Shown here: positions 20,058 to 52,362 of the stretch, in pieces
Position numbering within the stretch: the stretch's first letter is position 1
How the letters are laid out: every line of letters begins with the position of its first letter
DNA from: Batillaria attramentaria
Lineage: Eukaryota; Mollusca; Gastropoda; Batillariidae
Direction of reading: 5' to 3'
Assembly (NCBI GenBank): GCA_018292915.2
Contig: JACVVK020000533.1
Location: 75,001 to 139,000 of the forward strand
DNA length: 64,000 nucleotides
Made by a program: the position numbers and the translations under genes
The notes under the pieces: model-generated
Told to the model about the DNA's origin: nothing
Databases searched by the model: none
What the model saw: only the letters and a program-made list of their open reading frames with translations

Positions 20058-20352
20058 GGGCCCGTACGTAATAGTCGAGGTTAGGGCTTTAAGCCCCGGG
20101 TTAGAGTCTAACCTCGAACTAAACTAGCTCTAGGATTAAATTTCCTGTTCAGTTTTTTTTTTTTTTGGTTGTTTTAAACCAGGAAGCGGGCCCATTCCAG
20201 GAATAAGGTGCCTGAACCGTTATAGGAGGATTTTTTTCTTCCTTTCTTCGCTTCCTTTTTTTTAAATTTTGCTTTTGGATTTCTTTTGTCCTGAGTCTGG
20301 GTTAGGCCCGTAACCGTGGGTTAAATTAACCTCGAGATTTACATACGGACAC
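20058..20352. mobile_element. MITE, GGGCCCGTATGTA family (copy 1)
   Basis: The ends are inverted: GGGCCCGTACGTAATAGTCG at the left, and ..CTCGAGATTTACATACGG at the right. The core contains GAGTCTAACCTCGAACTAAA and AAGCGGGCCCATTCCA. There are five related copies in the window. The interval 20353-20700 shows nothing recognisable. Confidence 0.85.
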
Positions 20353-20705
20353 AGGACTGACGCATGCACAAAACTGCTTTTATCCTACGTGTCTGATTTT
20401 TTTTTTATTCAGCACAAAAGAATATGTTCCGAGGGCATCTACTGAGTATAAAATAGCCTAAAAATACAGAAAGTAGCCGACTTCAGCATGAGTCATTTTG
20501 TCAATTAAAATATTTCGCACATTCGCTGCCACCACTGGTCTTCCGAAAATCTATTTTAGTGCTATGTAAACGTGTTATGTTTCCAGCGACCCCATGCGAC
20601 TTCCACGGAATGCCCAAAATTAATTTTGCGTTCAACGAGGTGTTCAAACCGACACAGTGCGTCTTGTGCTGCACCTAAAGAGTACGGTAGCCGTGTTTTG
20701 GCTCT

Positions 20706-21118
20706 TAATAATAATAATAATAATAATTGAGTATTGTATAGGCGCTTTACCCAGTTTCTTGAACTGGCTCAAAGCGCCGCAAACCGAACCCAACACGCAC
20801 GCTCACGTGAATCAGTCACACGCATTCTTTCACACACTGGACTGAACGCTTTCAATCACGTGGTGCGAAGGATCAGTTCAGCTACTTAAGTTTTGGAATT
20901 TAGAATTGCATTTATTTTCAAATTTTGTGGGCTGAACTTGCATGCCCAAGGCAGAGGGGGAGGAAGCCGGAGTACCCGGAGAGAACCCCCTGCGATTGGC
21001 CCGAGTGAACGGTGCCACGTTCGAGAAGGAAAAATTCTTTGCACCGAGTGGGACTCGAACCTGACCTCTCGCACTGGTGACGGAGTCTTCACCACTAGAC
21101 CACCGAGCGCCCCGTCTC
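20706..21118 (-). mobile_element. tRNA-derived SINE (family 2)
   Basis: On the minus strand it starts with GGGGCGCTCGGTGGTCTAG (A-box-like), has GGTTCGAGTCCCACTCGG (B-box-like), and ends in an (ATT)n tail seen here as AATAATAAT at 20706-20728. A near-identical copy lies at 57637-58035. Confidence 0.85.
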
Positions 21119-21539
21119 TAATCTTGGCAACGACAGCTAGAAGTAGAATAGGTTCTAATTTTACACACATAATCACGATAATTTATCACGTTTTTTCTCA
21201 TCGTGATCGGCCCAGACCGACCTGTGAGACTGGAGCAGTTAACCGCTTGTTCCGTGGATCTAGCATGGTGTTATGCATACACTTTAAAAAGTTAGCTCGG
21301 TGAGGCAACTGTTGGGATTCTGAGAGAGCATTTCCTTTGTGAATGTTCACGACGGATGTTAACACTCGCCTCACAATGTCAGTGTCTGAACGAGGCTCAG
21401 TTCTGTCTGATTCACTGTCCTGGATCCTGTTTCGGTTTTCACAGTGTATATGATGTATTTCATTTGGGCGTTATTCTTACTGAACACGGCATGTGCTTGC
21501 GACAAACACGTTTAATTCAGTCTCATGAACGACGCCCTT

Positions 21540-21647
21540 TTAAGAGAGCGAGAGAGCGCGCGCGCGAGAGAGAGAGTGTGTGTATGTGAATGTAAAAGAG
21601 AGAGAGAGAGAGAGTGTGTGTGTGTGTGTGCGTGTGTGAGCGAGTCT

Positions 21648-21704
<57 letters not shown>

Positions 21705-21730
21705 TGTGAATGTGTGTGTATCAGTATGTT

Positions 21731-21761
<31 letters not shown>

Positions 21762-21765
21762 CTTT
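21540..21765. repeat. (GA)n/(GT)n compound microsatellite
   Basis: Alternating GA and GT runs. No gene lies between here and the DNPH1 stop codon at 22067. The interval 21120-21539 also shows nothing recognisable. Confidence 0.95.
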
Positions 21766-22066
21766 AATCAGCAGGTCAAGTCATTTTGTATACCCATTCA
21801 GTCACAACAAAGACAACAAAGAAGAGCACATTCAAGCTTCTTAGTTTATTTTTCAATATTCTAGTCAGCGACTCGTGAAAGCAACAAGCACATAAATCGA
21901 CCAAACCCTTTCATGCACACACACGCGCGCTCGACGTCAGATGCGGGGAAAAAAACAAGTGTGGTTTCAATTGCACTACGACTTGAAAATGCCCTTTTCG
22001 CTATATCATACCAAATACTAAAGTGACGTGTGTAAGAAAGCAGAGGGGGGGGGGGAGGGGGAGGGA

Positions 22067-27928
<5,862 letters not shown>

Positions 27929-28153
27929 TTTCTGTATCGTGACAGCGGTCGATGTTTAGCACTAAGCTAAGCACGTGTACGCGCACTAGAAGAAACCGCG
28001 GGTTTTAGACTGCGCATGCGTCAAAGATAATGTCGTCTGCTACAGAACAGGGCGGAAAATTTACATAGAACTTTAGAACTTGCCCGACAAGTCCTGACCA
28101 GGTCTTTGTTCACACTGTTTCTTTCGGTTAACACGATGCAGTTGTCTGGAGTA

Positions 28154-28238
<85 letters not shown>

Positions 28239-28506
28239 GCTGGGTCAGTTTTTTTCAAGTTGTCAAGTTTTGTTTGTGTCCTGACTGAGGAAGGCGAAAG
28301 CCGAAACGTTGACCCGTGCCGTCCTTTGTGAAAGTTAAGTGGTTTCTGTCCCTTTTATGTCGCTTTTATTTACTTGTAACCACATCGCAGTCATTATCGT
28401 TTCCTTTTCGTTTTTGTTTTGTTTTCGGAGGGACATAACGGGCGGCAGATCAGTATTGCAAAACTTACTGGTCTACCGTGACTGTTTTGATAATTCATCA
28501 TCAATT

Positions 28507-28582
<76 letters not shown>

Positions 28583-28961
28583 GAAAAAAAATTCGGCCAC
28601 TGACACAGTTATGAAAGACTTAGTGACACACTTACTGTGGGGCACTCGATGGGTTGCATGAGAATAATACCGGCTATTGGATTATATTCAGTAGAGTTTT
28701 CTTCTTAAAAGACAAATCAGTAGGTTGATTGTATAATTTACACCTTACATCCGAGCTCTGCTTGCATTTCTAACGCTACTGTTAAATTATCTACATTCAA
28801 TTAACTAAAATGTACCTCAGAATCAGGCCTCCTCCAATGAAATCGCAGCTTTTTCGACAGGACATGACGTCACGTCTGACGCTGATCGGTGCGTACTTGG
28901 ACACTCATAGAGTTCGTCAGCACCCAAGTAAGTCGGTTCGGAGAGGATCGAGCGTCTGAAA
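27929..28961. promoter_or_regulatory. Divergent promoter region, DNPH1/ACADVL
   Basis: The interval separates two opposed start codons. Near DNPH1 there is an E-box CACGTG (27972-27977) and an NRF-1-like TGCGCATGCG (28011-28020). Near ACADVL there is a perfect CRE, TGACGTCA (28865-28872), about 90 bases upstream of its ATG. Between them (TG)n at 28156-28234 and (AC)n at 28509-28579 are inverted relative to each other. Motif matches are seen in the sequence; regulatory use is inferred. No TATA box was identified. Confidence 0.6.
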
Positions 28962-42352
<13,391 letters not shown>

Positions 42353-43872
42353 AGACGAATGTTGGAGCAGACGTCGTTTGGTGCAGGAAAAAAATTGACA
42401 TTTGTGTGATTGAAACCAAGGTTGCCCGGTTGTTTTTCTCTTTAAATTCTTAAGGAGAGATGTCATTCATTGCATACATGTGATGTGTATGTGCATGAAA
42501 TAGAAGTTTTTGTGGTGTAAGATGTTGGGAATAAAAACAAAGGAAAGGGGTGGGGGTGGGAGAGGGGATAATGGGGGTGGGGGGTAGGGTCTGGCACAAA
42601 ATTTGAAGACACGTTAATAAGGTATTGGGTTTAGTTTTCAATGATTCTAGGGAGACACGTTGATGCCAGTGTATTTTAGGAATTACAGTTTAACTGGCCA
42701 AGAATGAATAGCTTCCGTGTGAATATTTTCAGCTTATTACTTTGCTGACCTGTGATGTACATACAGTTGGAAGTACCGGTGGTTACAAAATTTCAGTCGA
42801 GTATTACGGTGGGATTTGGATATTGGAGATGTGCATTGTGAGTACCTCTGTGCTATTCTTGCGTGTTAGCAAACAGTTTTTCCACAGAATCTCAGTGAAA
42901 CATCAAGCTGTGAGTGAAGGCATGCACATGCGAATGGACAACGACTATAAAAACCATGTGACTGAGATGTATGATTTTTTTTTTTTGTGGTCCCCCGAGT
43001 CAAGGTCAGTATGACTGTGAAATGACGGCCAGATTATGAGAAATTTCAGCTACTTACTATCTGTTAGATGTACATTCATTCACAATGAAATATTTCAGGG
43101 TGTGACTGTTTTCCCTGGGGTGTTTTTTTGTTGTTGTTAATGTTTGTTTTGTTTTTTTTTTTTAAAGTGATTTGTAACAGTTTCTCTCAGGGTTTGTTAG
43201 GACTATCTGCTTCTTCGAGAGTGGAGTGTTGATTTGTGACACAAGTTGACTTCAGCGGCTGCTTCTTTTTAACCAGTGCTCGGCAAATGTCCATGTTCAC
43301 AAGCCCTTGCAGCATTCCAGCGACTGTATGTTGTATATGTACATGTTTCAATTTCGGTCTTGTCACAGGTACAGGAACCATTCTTCTATGCATTATTTTA
43401 TAATTAAATGTCTGTAGTGTTCTGTCTTTTTCACAAGATGTCTTGCCAAGGTGTTGCATGCTAGCACATTAATTTTAACTGGATGATTTTACATGAATGT
43501 TTTTGAGCTATTCTTAAAAACCACAATTTTTGTTAATAGTGTTTACCAATGAGGTGTCACAGAATTGGTCCTATCATTTCATTTGCATTATTGACTTAAG
43601 TAGCATCGCCTTGTTTTGTGATTTTTATCATTCTCGCATAATTTTTGTTCATCTGTCATGTACATGTCATGCGTGTCTTCTGACTGTGAACAGGGGTTGT
43701 GAAGAAATTGGTGTGTGACTGATTAACACCATTCATCTGCCACCTGTGATAAACGAAATCATTTCTTTTGTTTGAAGCATTATTTAGCCGACGTCATATC
43801 AACCATGACAGATTCACCTGGCCAGGGGACGGGGATGGTTTCCGGTTGTGGTGTGGTTTATGTTTAGTGAGC
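42353..43872 (+). other. ACADVL 3' flank / probable 3' UTR
   Basis: It follows the ACADVL stop codon. An AATAAA lies at about 42531, and others occur further on, so the 3' end is not fixed by sequence alone. No other gene was recognised. Confidence 0.4.
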
Positions 43873-43880
43873 ACTAGTAA

Positions 43881-44319
43881 TGCTCAGTGGGTGTAGTTCG
43901 CCCGCTAGGGGGTGCAAATGTATTTCAGTCATTTGCAGGGGAGGGAGGGGGGGGGGGGGGTACTCCAGCTCTCCACTCAGCGGGATAATTATATTCCATC
44001 CTTCAGTCCGATCAGCTTTCGCGATATTTCCGCGCTATTTTGATTGAAAGACTCGTTTCCAGAAAGCAAAACGGTTACTAACTACAACAGATACTGTGAA
44101 CGCACATATATTTTCACCATCTGATAGCTAGGTTTGTTTAATGCTTTCATTCAAGTTACATTTATAAAATGAAGATAGCTGTCACATGACCTCAACTCAT
44201 TTGACCCAATCCAGGACATAATTTGCACCCCGTCCCGTGCAGCTGGGATACATTGGCTCCCCCTGCAAATCACTGGTACACATTTGCACCCACTAACAAG
44301 CGAACTATACCAAGCGAGC
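43881..44319. mobile_element. MITE, GGTATAGTTCG family (copy 2), hAT-like target duplication
   Basis: TGCTCAGTGGGTGTAGTTCG at the left, and the inverse of CGAACTATACCAAGCGAGC at the right. ACTAGTAA occurs immediately outside both ends (43873-43880, 44320-44327), an 8-bp duplication as made by hAT transposases. Longer than the copy at 23292. No transposase. Confidence 0.8.
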
Positions 44320-44405
44320 ACTAGTAACTGATGAGCACATGGCCCATATCAAATTTTCAGTTTGACGGACGCATCATCCTTGCCCTCTGGCAGACTTTAA
44401 ACTTG

Positions 44406-44457
44406 TAAAGATCTTTTTTTTTTCTTTTTTTTTTTTTTTTGGGGGGGGGGGGGGGGT
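44406..44457. repeat. Poly(T)-poly(G) junction
   Basis: T-rich then G-rich homopolymers. The interval 44460-45850 holds no recognisable gene. Confidence 0.9.
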
Positions 44458-45939
44458 TACTTTACAGTATGTGACCCTGATTACAATACCAGCAATTGTC
44501 GCAGTAAAAGTTTTGAGCAAGACAGAAGATAGGAGACAGGCTTTAGTAGGCCAGCAGAATATATTGTGACAGTGCATACAGCTGGGAAAGTCAGAACCAG
44601 TTTTCTTGCAGGGCAGAGAATATTCTCTTCTAGATGTGGGTAAAAACTCAATTTTGACGTTTTCGATTTAAGTTTTATGATGTTTTGGAAGGGACATCGG
44701 GTAAAGAACGCCATTTGGACATTGAAATAAATTTTGGAGGTGATTTGAAACAACTTAAAGAAATTCTCAGGAATTGTAGTACTTAAGAAAAATTCTCAGG
44801 AATTTTAATAAACTGTTAATGTACATGTACATAATATTCTGAAATGCCATTACTGGCAGAGTGCAGGAAAGGTTAATGCAGGATCAGTTGCATCGTTGTA
44901 CATTTTGAAAGGGCAAAGGCTTTGTTGTGAACATGTACAGAAGAGCGCTGTATTTGTAGATCAGTGTTCCTATAGCCCCCCCCCCCCCCCCCCTTTCCCT
45001 TTCAAAAAAGACTGCATCAGTTTTTAGGCGTTTTATCCAAATGACACAATGCAAGCAATGCAACTTGTAACATACTTGTATAAGTTTTGGTTGTAAGTTG
45101 ATCATTTCAAAAGTAGTAAGATACGCAGTAACTTATTGTTGGGTGAATTTGATAAAATCAGCTGAAAGAAATGTACCGTCTTGTGCATTAATGATAGTAG
45201 ATTCAACTGGTTTAGGTGTGTGTGTGTGTATACCGATTTGCTAAAATAAAATAAAGCTGACCACAAATAAAGCTGCTTTTTTTCTTGTTTACTGTGTAAA
45301 TTGTCACCGGCACTGCTGCATGGAGCGTAGTAAATTCTTCTGCTACATTCACAAAGGCTGTTTGGAGCATTGTGGGGCGGGAAGAATTTTGGCCGTGTCG
45401 GTTGGGCGGCAACTTGGGTGGGAATCAAAGGTGTGACAACTATGCGATTCTGCCATCACAATGCAACCTTTAGGAATCCCGAAAGAAGATGCTGTACGTT
45501 TTGTGTGTTGCCTGACAGGTCCACAAAGACTAGAATCATAGGTGTGGGAAATCCGAGACAACAAAGGGGACTGACCTGTTTACTGATGGCGGCTGGTACA
45601 AATTTTCACCAAGAGAATGTAACTCTATGCGTGGAGCACTCGTCTCCCCGCGTGAAACAACTTTTCAACAGTAGGATGTATCCCTTTTTACGCTCTTTTT
45701 CATTTCAGTTTTGCTTTACTGCTCCCTGCTGCACAAACTTGAACGCGCCACGGACAGAAGATATCCAACTGTGTTTCCTGATAGTGTGCTACAAACTCTA
45801 ATCTACAGAGTTTGTAGTATACAAACTATATAGATCACAGTCAAAACTTTCACAACAGTAAATGTTTAAAAGTGAAATCTTTCTCTTCTTCTTTCATTCT
45901 CAGACACGCACAAGCAAGATGCACACACGTTTTCACTAC

Positions 45940-46970
45940 AGTATATTCATCAAGAAAAGAATGAAAGCAGCAGGAGAGGTCTGCAAGGTAATATGATGTA
46001 TAACAGTATAGAAATAATACAAATGGAGAAGTAAATGCTTCTGTGAACAATACATTGCACTCTATGAAGACAGGACTTTCGAGAGCAAAAACAGTATCTG
46101 TGAAAAATATAGTATGGCACTGCCTATTAATGCATTTCTGGCTCTAGTTCGTTAGTAAAGCAACTTAATATAATCATGTATACACACTGAAAAAGGGAAA
46201 CAAGGTTAAATGGGGAGTGGGGGGATGGTCAGGCGGTCGCTAATACCTCCCCCTCCCCCCCCCCCCCCCAAAAAAAAAAAAAAAAAAAATCAGGACAACC
46301 TTCATGCACCAGGTGGACGCATCGCCTGAATAACGTCTGACTACACAAGCATGTACACAAATTGCTAATATATTCACCAAGAAAAGAATGAAAGCAGCAG
46401 GGAAGGTCTGCAATTTAATATGATGTATAAAAGTATAGAAATAATGCAGATGGAGAAGTAAATGCTTCTGTGAACAATACATTGCACTCTATGAAGACAG
46501 GACTTTTGAGAGCAAAAAATAGTATCTGTGAAAAATATAGTACGGCACTGCCTATTAATGCATTTCTGGCTCTAGTTAGTTCGTAAAGCAACTTAATATA
46601 ACTGTATATGTTACAGTCAAAGCTGGAAATTAGTCATTTCCAAAAATTTCAGGCATTCTCAGAGAATGACTGAAAATGGAAGCCTCTGATTTACTGGGTT
46701 TGCCTGATTGTCATTTTTGACCGTCAGGCATTCCCGGAGAATGACTAATTTCCAGCTTTGACTGTAACATATACACACTGAAAAATGGAAAGGGGAAGCA
46801 GGGTTAAATGGGGGGTGGGGGGTGGTCAGGCAGTCGCTAATACCTCCCCCCCCCCCCCAAAAAAAAAAAAATAAAAAAAATCAGCACAATATTTATGCAC
46901 CAGGTGGACGCATCGCCTGAATAATTTCTAACTCTACACAAACATGCACACAAATTGCAAAATACACCTG
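45940..46970. repeat. ~420-bp tandem duplication plus partial third unit
   Basis: About 45943-46320 (CAAGAAAAGAATGAAAGCAG through GCACCAGGTGGACGCATCGC) is repeated at 46377-46920. The second unit is longer because a MITE is inserted at 46614. Both units contain a poly(C)-poly(A) junction before CAGGACAACC or CAGCACAATA. Confidence 0.85.
46614..46764. mobile_element. 151-bp mariner/pogo-like MITE in the second duplicate
   Basis: Perfect inverted ends (CAGTCAAAGCTGGAAATTAG, continuing TCATT) flanked by TA; the palindrome extends a further eight bases outward. The corresponding place in the first duplicate (about 46165-46190) lacks it. Confidence 0.85.
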
Positions 46971-47391
46971 AGGTCCATTTAATATGTGATGCTAAATGAA
47001 TGTCACATAATCCTGATTGAGATGAGGTCACAAATTTTATGTAATCCACTGAGCAATCATGATTTTAATCCAGTCACTGAGAATCAGCTGTCTCGTTGAG
47101 GAGGTGGGGTGGGGTGGGGAGGAGGGGGAGGGGTATAGACTGAAAAAGTGCACTTCTTGTGTATTTCTGAAGGCAATCTGTGTGTGTGTTTGGGGGGGTG
47201 GGGGGGGGGGGGGGGGTGGGGTGGAGGGATCTGCTCAAAACAAAAGAAACGAATCAAGAAGTCTAAATCATTATTATCTCCAAGAACCCATTTAATCAAA
47301 AGAAACCCACTAGAGGGGTCTAGAGTACGCCTTGCGTGGATATCCAGGTTACACAGTACTGTAACACTATTTTCTAGTGGTGTTTCTGTTT

Positions 47392-50300
47392 TTAAGAATT
47401 CTTGCTTGGAATTTTGATGGTCACCTGCAAAAGAAAAAAGAAAAGAAAGAAAATGAGAAAGAGAAACATTATCAACTGCCTATGAAAACATGCAGCAATT
47501 CTGAAACAAAAACTACAACAGAACCAGCACCCCCATCCCTCACACCCCTCATACGCACACCTCATAGCACTGAGACACACAGAACAACAACAAAACACTA
47601 TAACCAAAAAACTAACCAAAATTTAAAAAATAAACAATTATGAAATAAAATTTTTTAAAAAGGCAAAAGCAGTAATGCATGTGAAAAGAAAGAAACAACA
47701 ACAACGACAACAACAAAACAACTACCCCCAACCAACATGAAACTTACAGTGCAAGACAGTGTGGTTCTAGCCAGGACTGTAGAGACTGTCCCACAAAACT
47801 GATCGGCTTATAGTATACCACTGACCGGCACGATTCTCTCAGCCCTCATAATTTCACTCTCTGAAAAAAGAAAGCCGTATGGCTGTCAACTTACTGTTTT
47901 GACCTCGGTGTACTCCTGAAGCGCGTACTCCCCACTGCAACAGAAAAAGAGTGGTACAGTAATGCAACTATGCACATTACCAAAACGTGTGTAACCGAGA
48001 CAGTGGCAATAACAACACAAAACAGACCACTGACGAGTTGAGTCTGCATCGAGTCGAGTCTCAAAGCCAAAACCCAGACGGGTGTAACTTGATTGCTGAT
48101 CACGACACTGCCTCGTCGAGACATATGCACAAGCAAAGTCGGATGGTTAAGTTCAACGTCCCTACCACAAACAGACTGGAGGTTGGACAAGGGGGTGGGT
48201 GTTTGGGGGTTTAACATCCTTTTCCCACAATATATCACAGACGGGGCAACGATGAAAAAGCCAGCACAAATATTTGGCCCCAGCCGGGATACGAACTCAC
48301 CACCTGCTGGCGTCTGGACAAGCCAACACTCATGCACATACACACACACACACACATGAACACAAACACACACAGCCACACACACACACACACACACACT
48401 TTCATAAACATACAGCTGGGCTCCTGATGGACTTAGCAAAGAAGTTGGGGGGTGAATGGTTACAGCTACAGTCGCACAAGCAGCAAGGACCATCCCGCGG
48501 CCAATTAACCACTCACCAGTCACTGGATAATTAATTAACTAAAGGACTTACAGTTCTCTGCCTTGGCCTGACTGCTTGAAGCCGCCGAATGGAGTCTGAG
48601 GTGTGATGATGTCGTAACAGTTAATCCTGCAAAGGACATGTTAGTTTAAAGCCTCAATGTTCGTAATGCTGCTATGATGAGAAACTGCCGCTTTTGAAGC
48701 TGCAGTGTTATTTGCCAAAATAAAAGGATGTATCATCTGACCATCGCGACCATTTTCGTGACTTTGTGGTTTCTATTTGTCTCGAAATACAGGGGATTTG
48801 GTCTAGCGGTTAAGGCATCCGACTTCAGATCCTGAGCTGCCTGGTTCGAGTCCCCGGTGGGCAGGAATATGGTGGGATTTTTCCTTACCATATCGAGTTA
48901 AACCCATGTGCAGACTCGTTTACGGTGCCTGTCTCGCCTTCGTGTACACACGCACACACATACATCAAGTGTGCACGCTAAAAATCCCACGTTCATCTTT
49001 CGAAGAAGAGAAGGCTGTGGCCGGCGTCGTGGTAAACAGAAATACTGTCGCAGGCACCAGAGTGAATAGCAGGGTGGAGTTTTGCATATAAAGTAGTGCT
49101 TAGCGGCAGCAGGCTTTCACTGCTTCGTCCTCCAGCCCTGCGGCGCCGTGAGCATTTCAGCAGAGATGGATATGTGCGCCGAGGAGATGTCTACCATACC
49201 ATACCAAATACGACTACTCAGTTCTAACCTAGTTTGCCATTGTGCACTAGTGGCCTGACTAAAAAAAATCATAATAGAATACCTGCATGGATTTCAATTT
49301 GGCTTAGTGGGAGTGTTGCACTTTGAATATCTTCATGTTTGCTGCAGTAAGAGCCATCAAGGAACCTTTAACTCTTTGACGACGGAGCACAATTTCTGTC
49401 AGAAATTGTGCTCCGTCGTCAAAGAGTTAATCTTGCCTGATGTTCGCATACAGGGCCAAAACCGAAAAAAAGAGTCAAAAACGTGGGATACTCGAGAGGT
49501 ATGAAATGTGCTAATGTAAATAACTGCAAGCGCACACGTGCACTCTAAAGTGCAAATGTGCCCAAAATAAGTTTTCTCTGAAGCATAGCCAGTAATCTTG
49601 AAATAGTGTGTTAATCACAAAAGGGCAACAACTCACCAGACACTGCCAGCCTGCAGTGTGTTGGCCAGGGTGATGGCTTTGTTGATGTCATTGGTGATCA
49701 CCCCCGCTGCTAGTCCGTAAAATGTGCGGTTGGCTCTCTCCGTCACTTCCTGTATGTCCTTAAACCGAATGATGGTTTGGACAGGACCGAAGATCTGGAC
49801 AAAAATAAGGGCTTTTAGCAGTTTCAGCCTCTCTCTCTCTTTTAAACAAACAAACAAACAAACAAACAAAATCCAGAGTTACACAAAATCTGTGATACAG
49901 TACATCGCAAGAGATAATTCATCTGTTTAAAAAAAAAAAATCTCAAAGTGAAAGGAGAGGCCTTCAAATTACCGTAACAAACCTTCATTTTCATTTTTGG
50001 TCGGCTGATCTCACCCCCCTGAACCCCCCGAGACGGGCTTTGCCCCTTCGCCCCACTGGGGCCTTGGCGGCCCCTGGACCCTGGCCTGGTTTTCAGTTTT
50101 TTGATAATCGAAAAGTTTCATATGTATATGCTGTTGATGTCTGTCTTGTAAAACTTCTCATGCTTAGCTCGAAAATTAAAAGAAAAGAATTGAAAAAAAA
50201 GAAAAAGAAAAAAAAAGTCACCTCTTCCTTTGCAATGCGCATGTCGTCCTTCACTTCCGAGAACACGGTGGGCCTCATGAAATACCCTTTGTCCCCGACT

Positions 50301-52325
50301 TTCACGCCACCAGTCTGGAGTTTTGCCCCCTGGTCCTGTCCAGAGCGGCAGTAATCAAGCACTTTCTTGAACTGCTCTTGGTCAATCTGAAAGCACGACA
50401 AGCGTACACCATGAAAACCTGAAGAATTTGAGTATGTAACTTTCTTTTGAAAAAGGTCCATCGTTTGGTGTTTTAGGCTCCACTAAGACGAGTGTTTACT
50501 GGAACAGTTGGGCTTGTGATGGATCTTTGCTGTTGCCCTACAAGCCAAAAGGTCCATCGTTTGGTGTTTTAGGCTCCACTAAGACGAGTGTTTACTGGAA
50601 CAGTTGGGCTTGTGATGGATCTTTGCTGTTGCCCTACAAGCCAAAAGGTCCATCGTCTGGTGTTTTAGGCTCCACTAAGACGAGTGTTTACTGGAACAGT
50701 TGGGCTTGTGATGGATCTTTGCTGTTGCCCTACAAGCCAAAAGGTCCATCGTCTGGTGTTTTAGGCTCCACTAAGACGAGTGTTTACTGGAACAGTTGGG
50801 CTTGTGATGGATCTTTGCTGTTGCCCTACAAGCCAAAAGGTCCATCGTCTGGTGTTTTAGGCTCCACTAAGACGAGTGTTTACTGGAACAGTTGGGCTTG
50901 TGATGGATCTTTGCTGTTGCCCTACAAGCCAAAAGGTCCATCGTTTGGTGTTTTAGGCTCCACTAAGACGAGTGTTTACTGGAACAGTTGGGCTTGTGAT
51001 GGATCTTTGCTGTTGCCCTACAAGCCAAAAGGTCCATCGTTTGGTGTTTTAGGCTCCACTAAGACGAGTGTTTACTGGAACAGTTGGGCTTGTGATGGAT
51101 CTTTGCTGTTGCCCTACAAGCCAAAAGGTCCATCGTTTGGTGTTTTAGGCTCCACTAAGACGAGTGTTTACTGGAACAGTTGGGCTTGTGATGGATCTTT
51201 GCTGTTGCCCTACAAGCCAAAAGGTCCATCGTTTGGTGTTTTAGGCTCCACTAAGACGAGTGTTTACTGGAACAGTTGGGCTTGTGATGGATCTTTGCTG
51301 TTGCCCTACAAGCCAAAAGGTCCATCGTTTGGTGTTTTAGGCTCCACTAAGACGAGTGTTTACTGGAACAGTTGGGCTTGTGATGGATCTTTGCTGTTGC
51401 CCTACAAGCCAAAAGGATTTGGGGGTGAGGTACACTCATAGTTTTCTCTCTTTTTTTTTTCTTTTTTTTTTTTTAAATGTCCCAACTCTTTGCCAGCTTT
51501 AGTGGTGTTCTTTCCAGGTCATGGTGGAATCCACAGGAGGCTTGGAAGCTGGGGCAAGTTTTATTATGCATGATTATGCATGCACTATTATGGAGATTGG
51601 GATGATGGTATGGAGGTCCTTGTGGTTTGGGACCGAGTGATGGGGCCGCATTCCATGCTTCCTGTCATCATTATCCCAGCGTTAACCAGGCCTGGGAACT
51701 ACGGCACCTACGGTGCCAGCCATGTAATCATCCACATCAAGAGATGTGTTATACCAAGGGAAACACCCTTAAAATTGCACCCGTGGACTCCTGTGCAGCA
51801 ACAGCCTCTCCATTGGGCCGATAGCACACCCACTCTGCGTAGGAGCCGACCTAAGTAGGAAAAATCCTGCTTGCTTTAGCTGGGACTTGAACCTGGGTCT
51901 CCCGAGCCATGGTCCGAAGTGCTAACCACTACACTTCTACTGGGGCGTGGGGGCTTTTATTTTTGCTATAAATGTTTACCAGCGGCCCTTGTGCAGTTAT
52001 GGGGTCATACGGGTCACCAACGGTCCGGTTCTCTGCCAGAAGTTTAGCCTTCTCCACAAACTTGTCGTAGATTGAATCCTCAACAAACGTCCGTGATCCG
52101 GCGCAACAATTCTGTCCGTGGTTGTTCATGATTGCCCCGTGGGCCCACATCGCTGCCTCATCCACTGAAAAGAAAAAAAAAAGAAAAATGGCGTTTCAAG
52201 GTAGGATATAATGCGGGGCTCCCAGACTGATTTTCTGAGTTCTCATGACTTACATTTAAAAAAATACATGTATATATATATAAAAAAGAAAATTCAATAT
52301 CCATAATACCTGGGGGAGTAGACTC

Positions 52326-52362
<37 letters not shown>

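Noticed and set aside
45370..45801. 143-codon ORF with several Cys/His (MRFCHHNATFRN..)
   Set aside because: The Cys/His spacing does not fit a THAP or other zinc finger that I can name, and no splice or start context supports it.
48790..48862. Possible tRNA genes at the SINE heads (here and at 29712, 31376 and 57975)
   Set aside because: A and B boxes are present, but the acceptor stems do not pair well and each continues into a shared SINE body and tail.
49633..49869. Separate small genes at each ALDH-, ACADVL- or DNPH1-like ORF
   Set aside because: They are exons of the three spliced genes; phases and splice sites join them.
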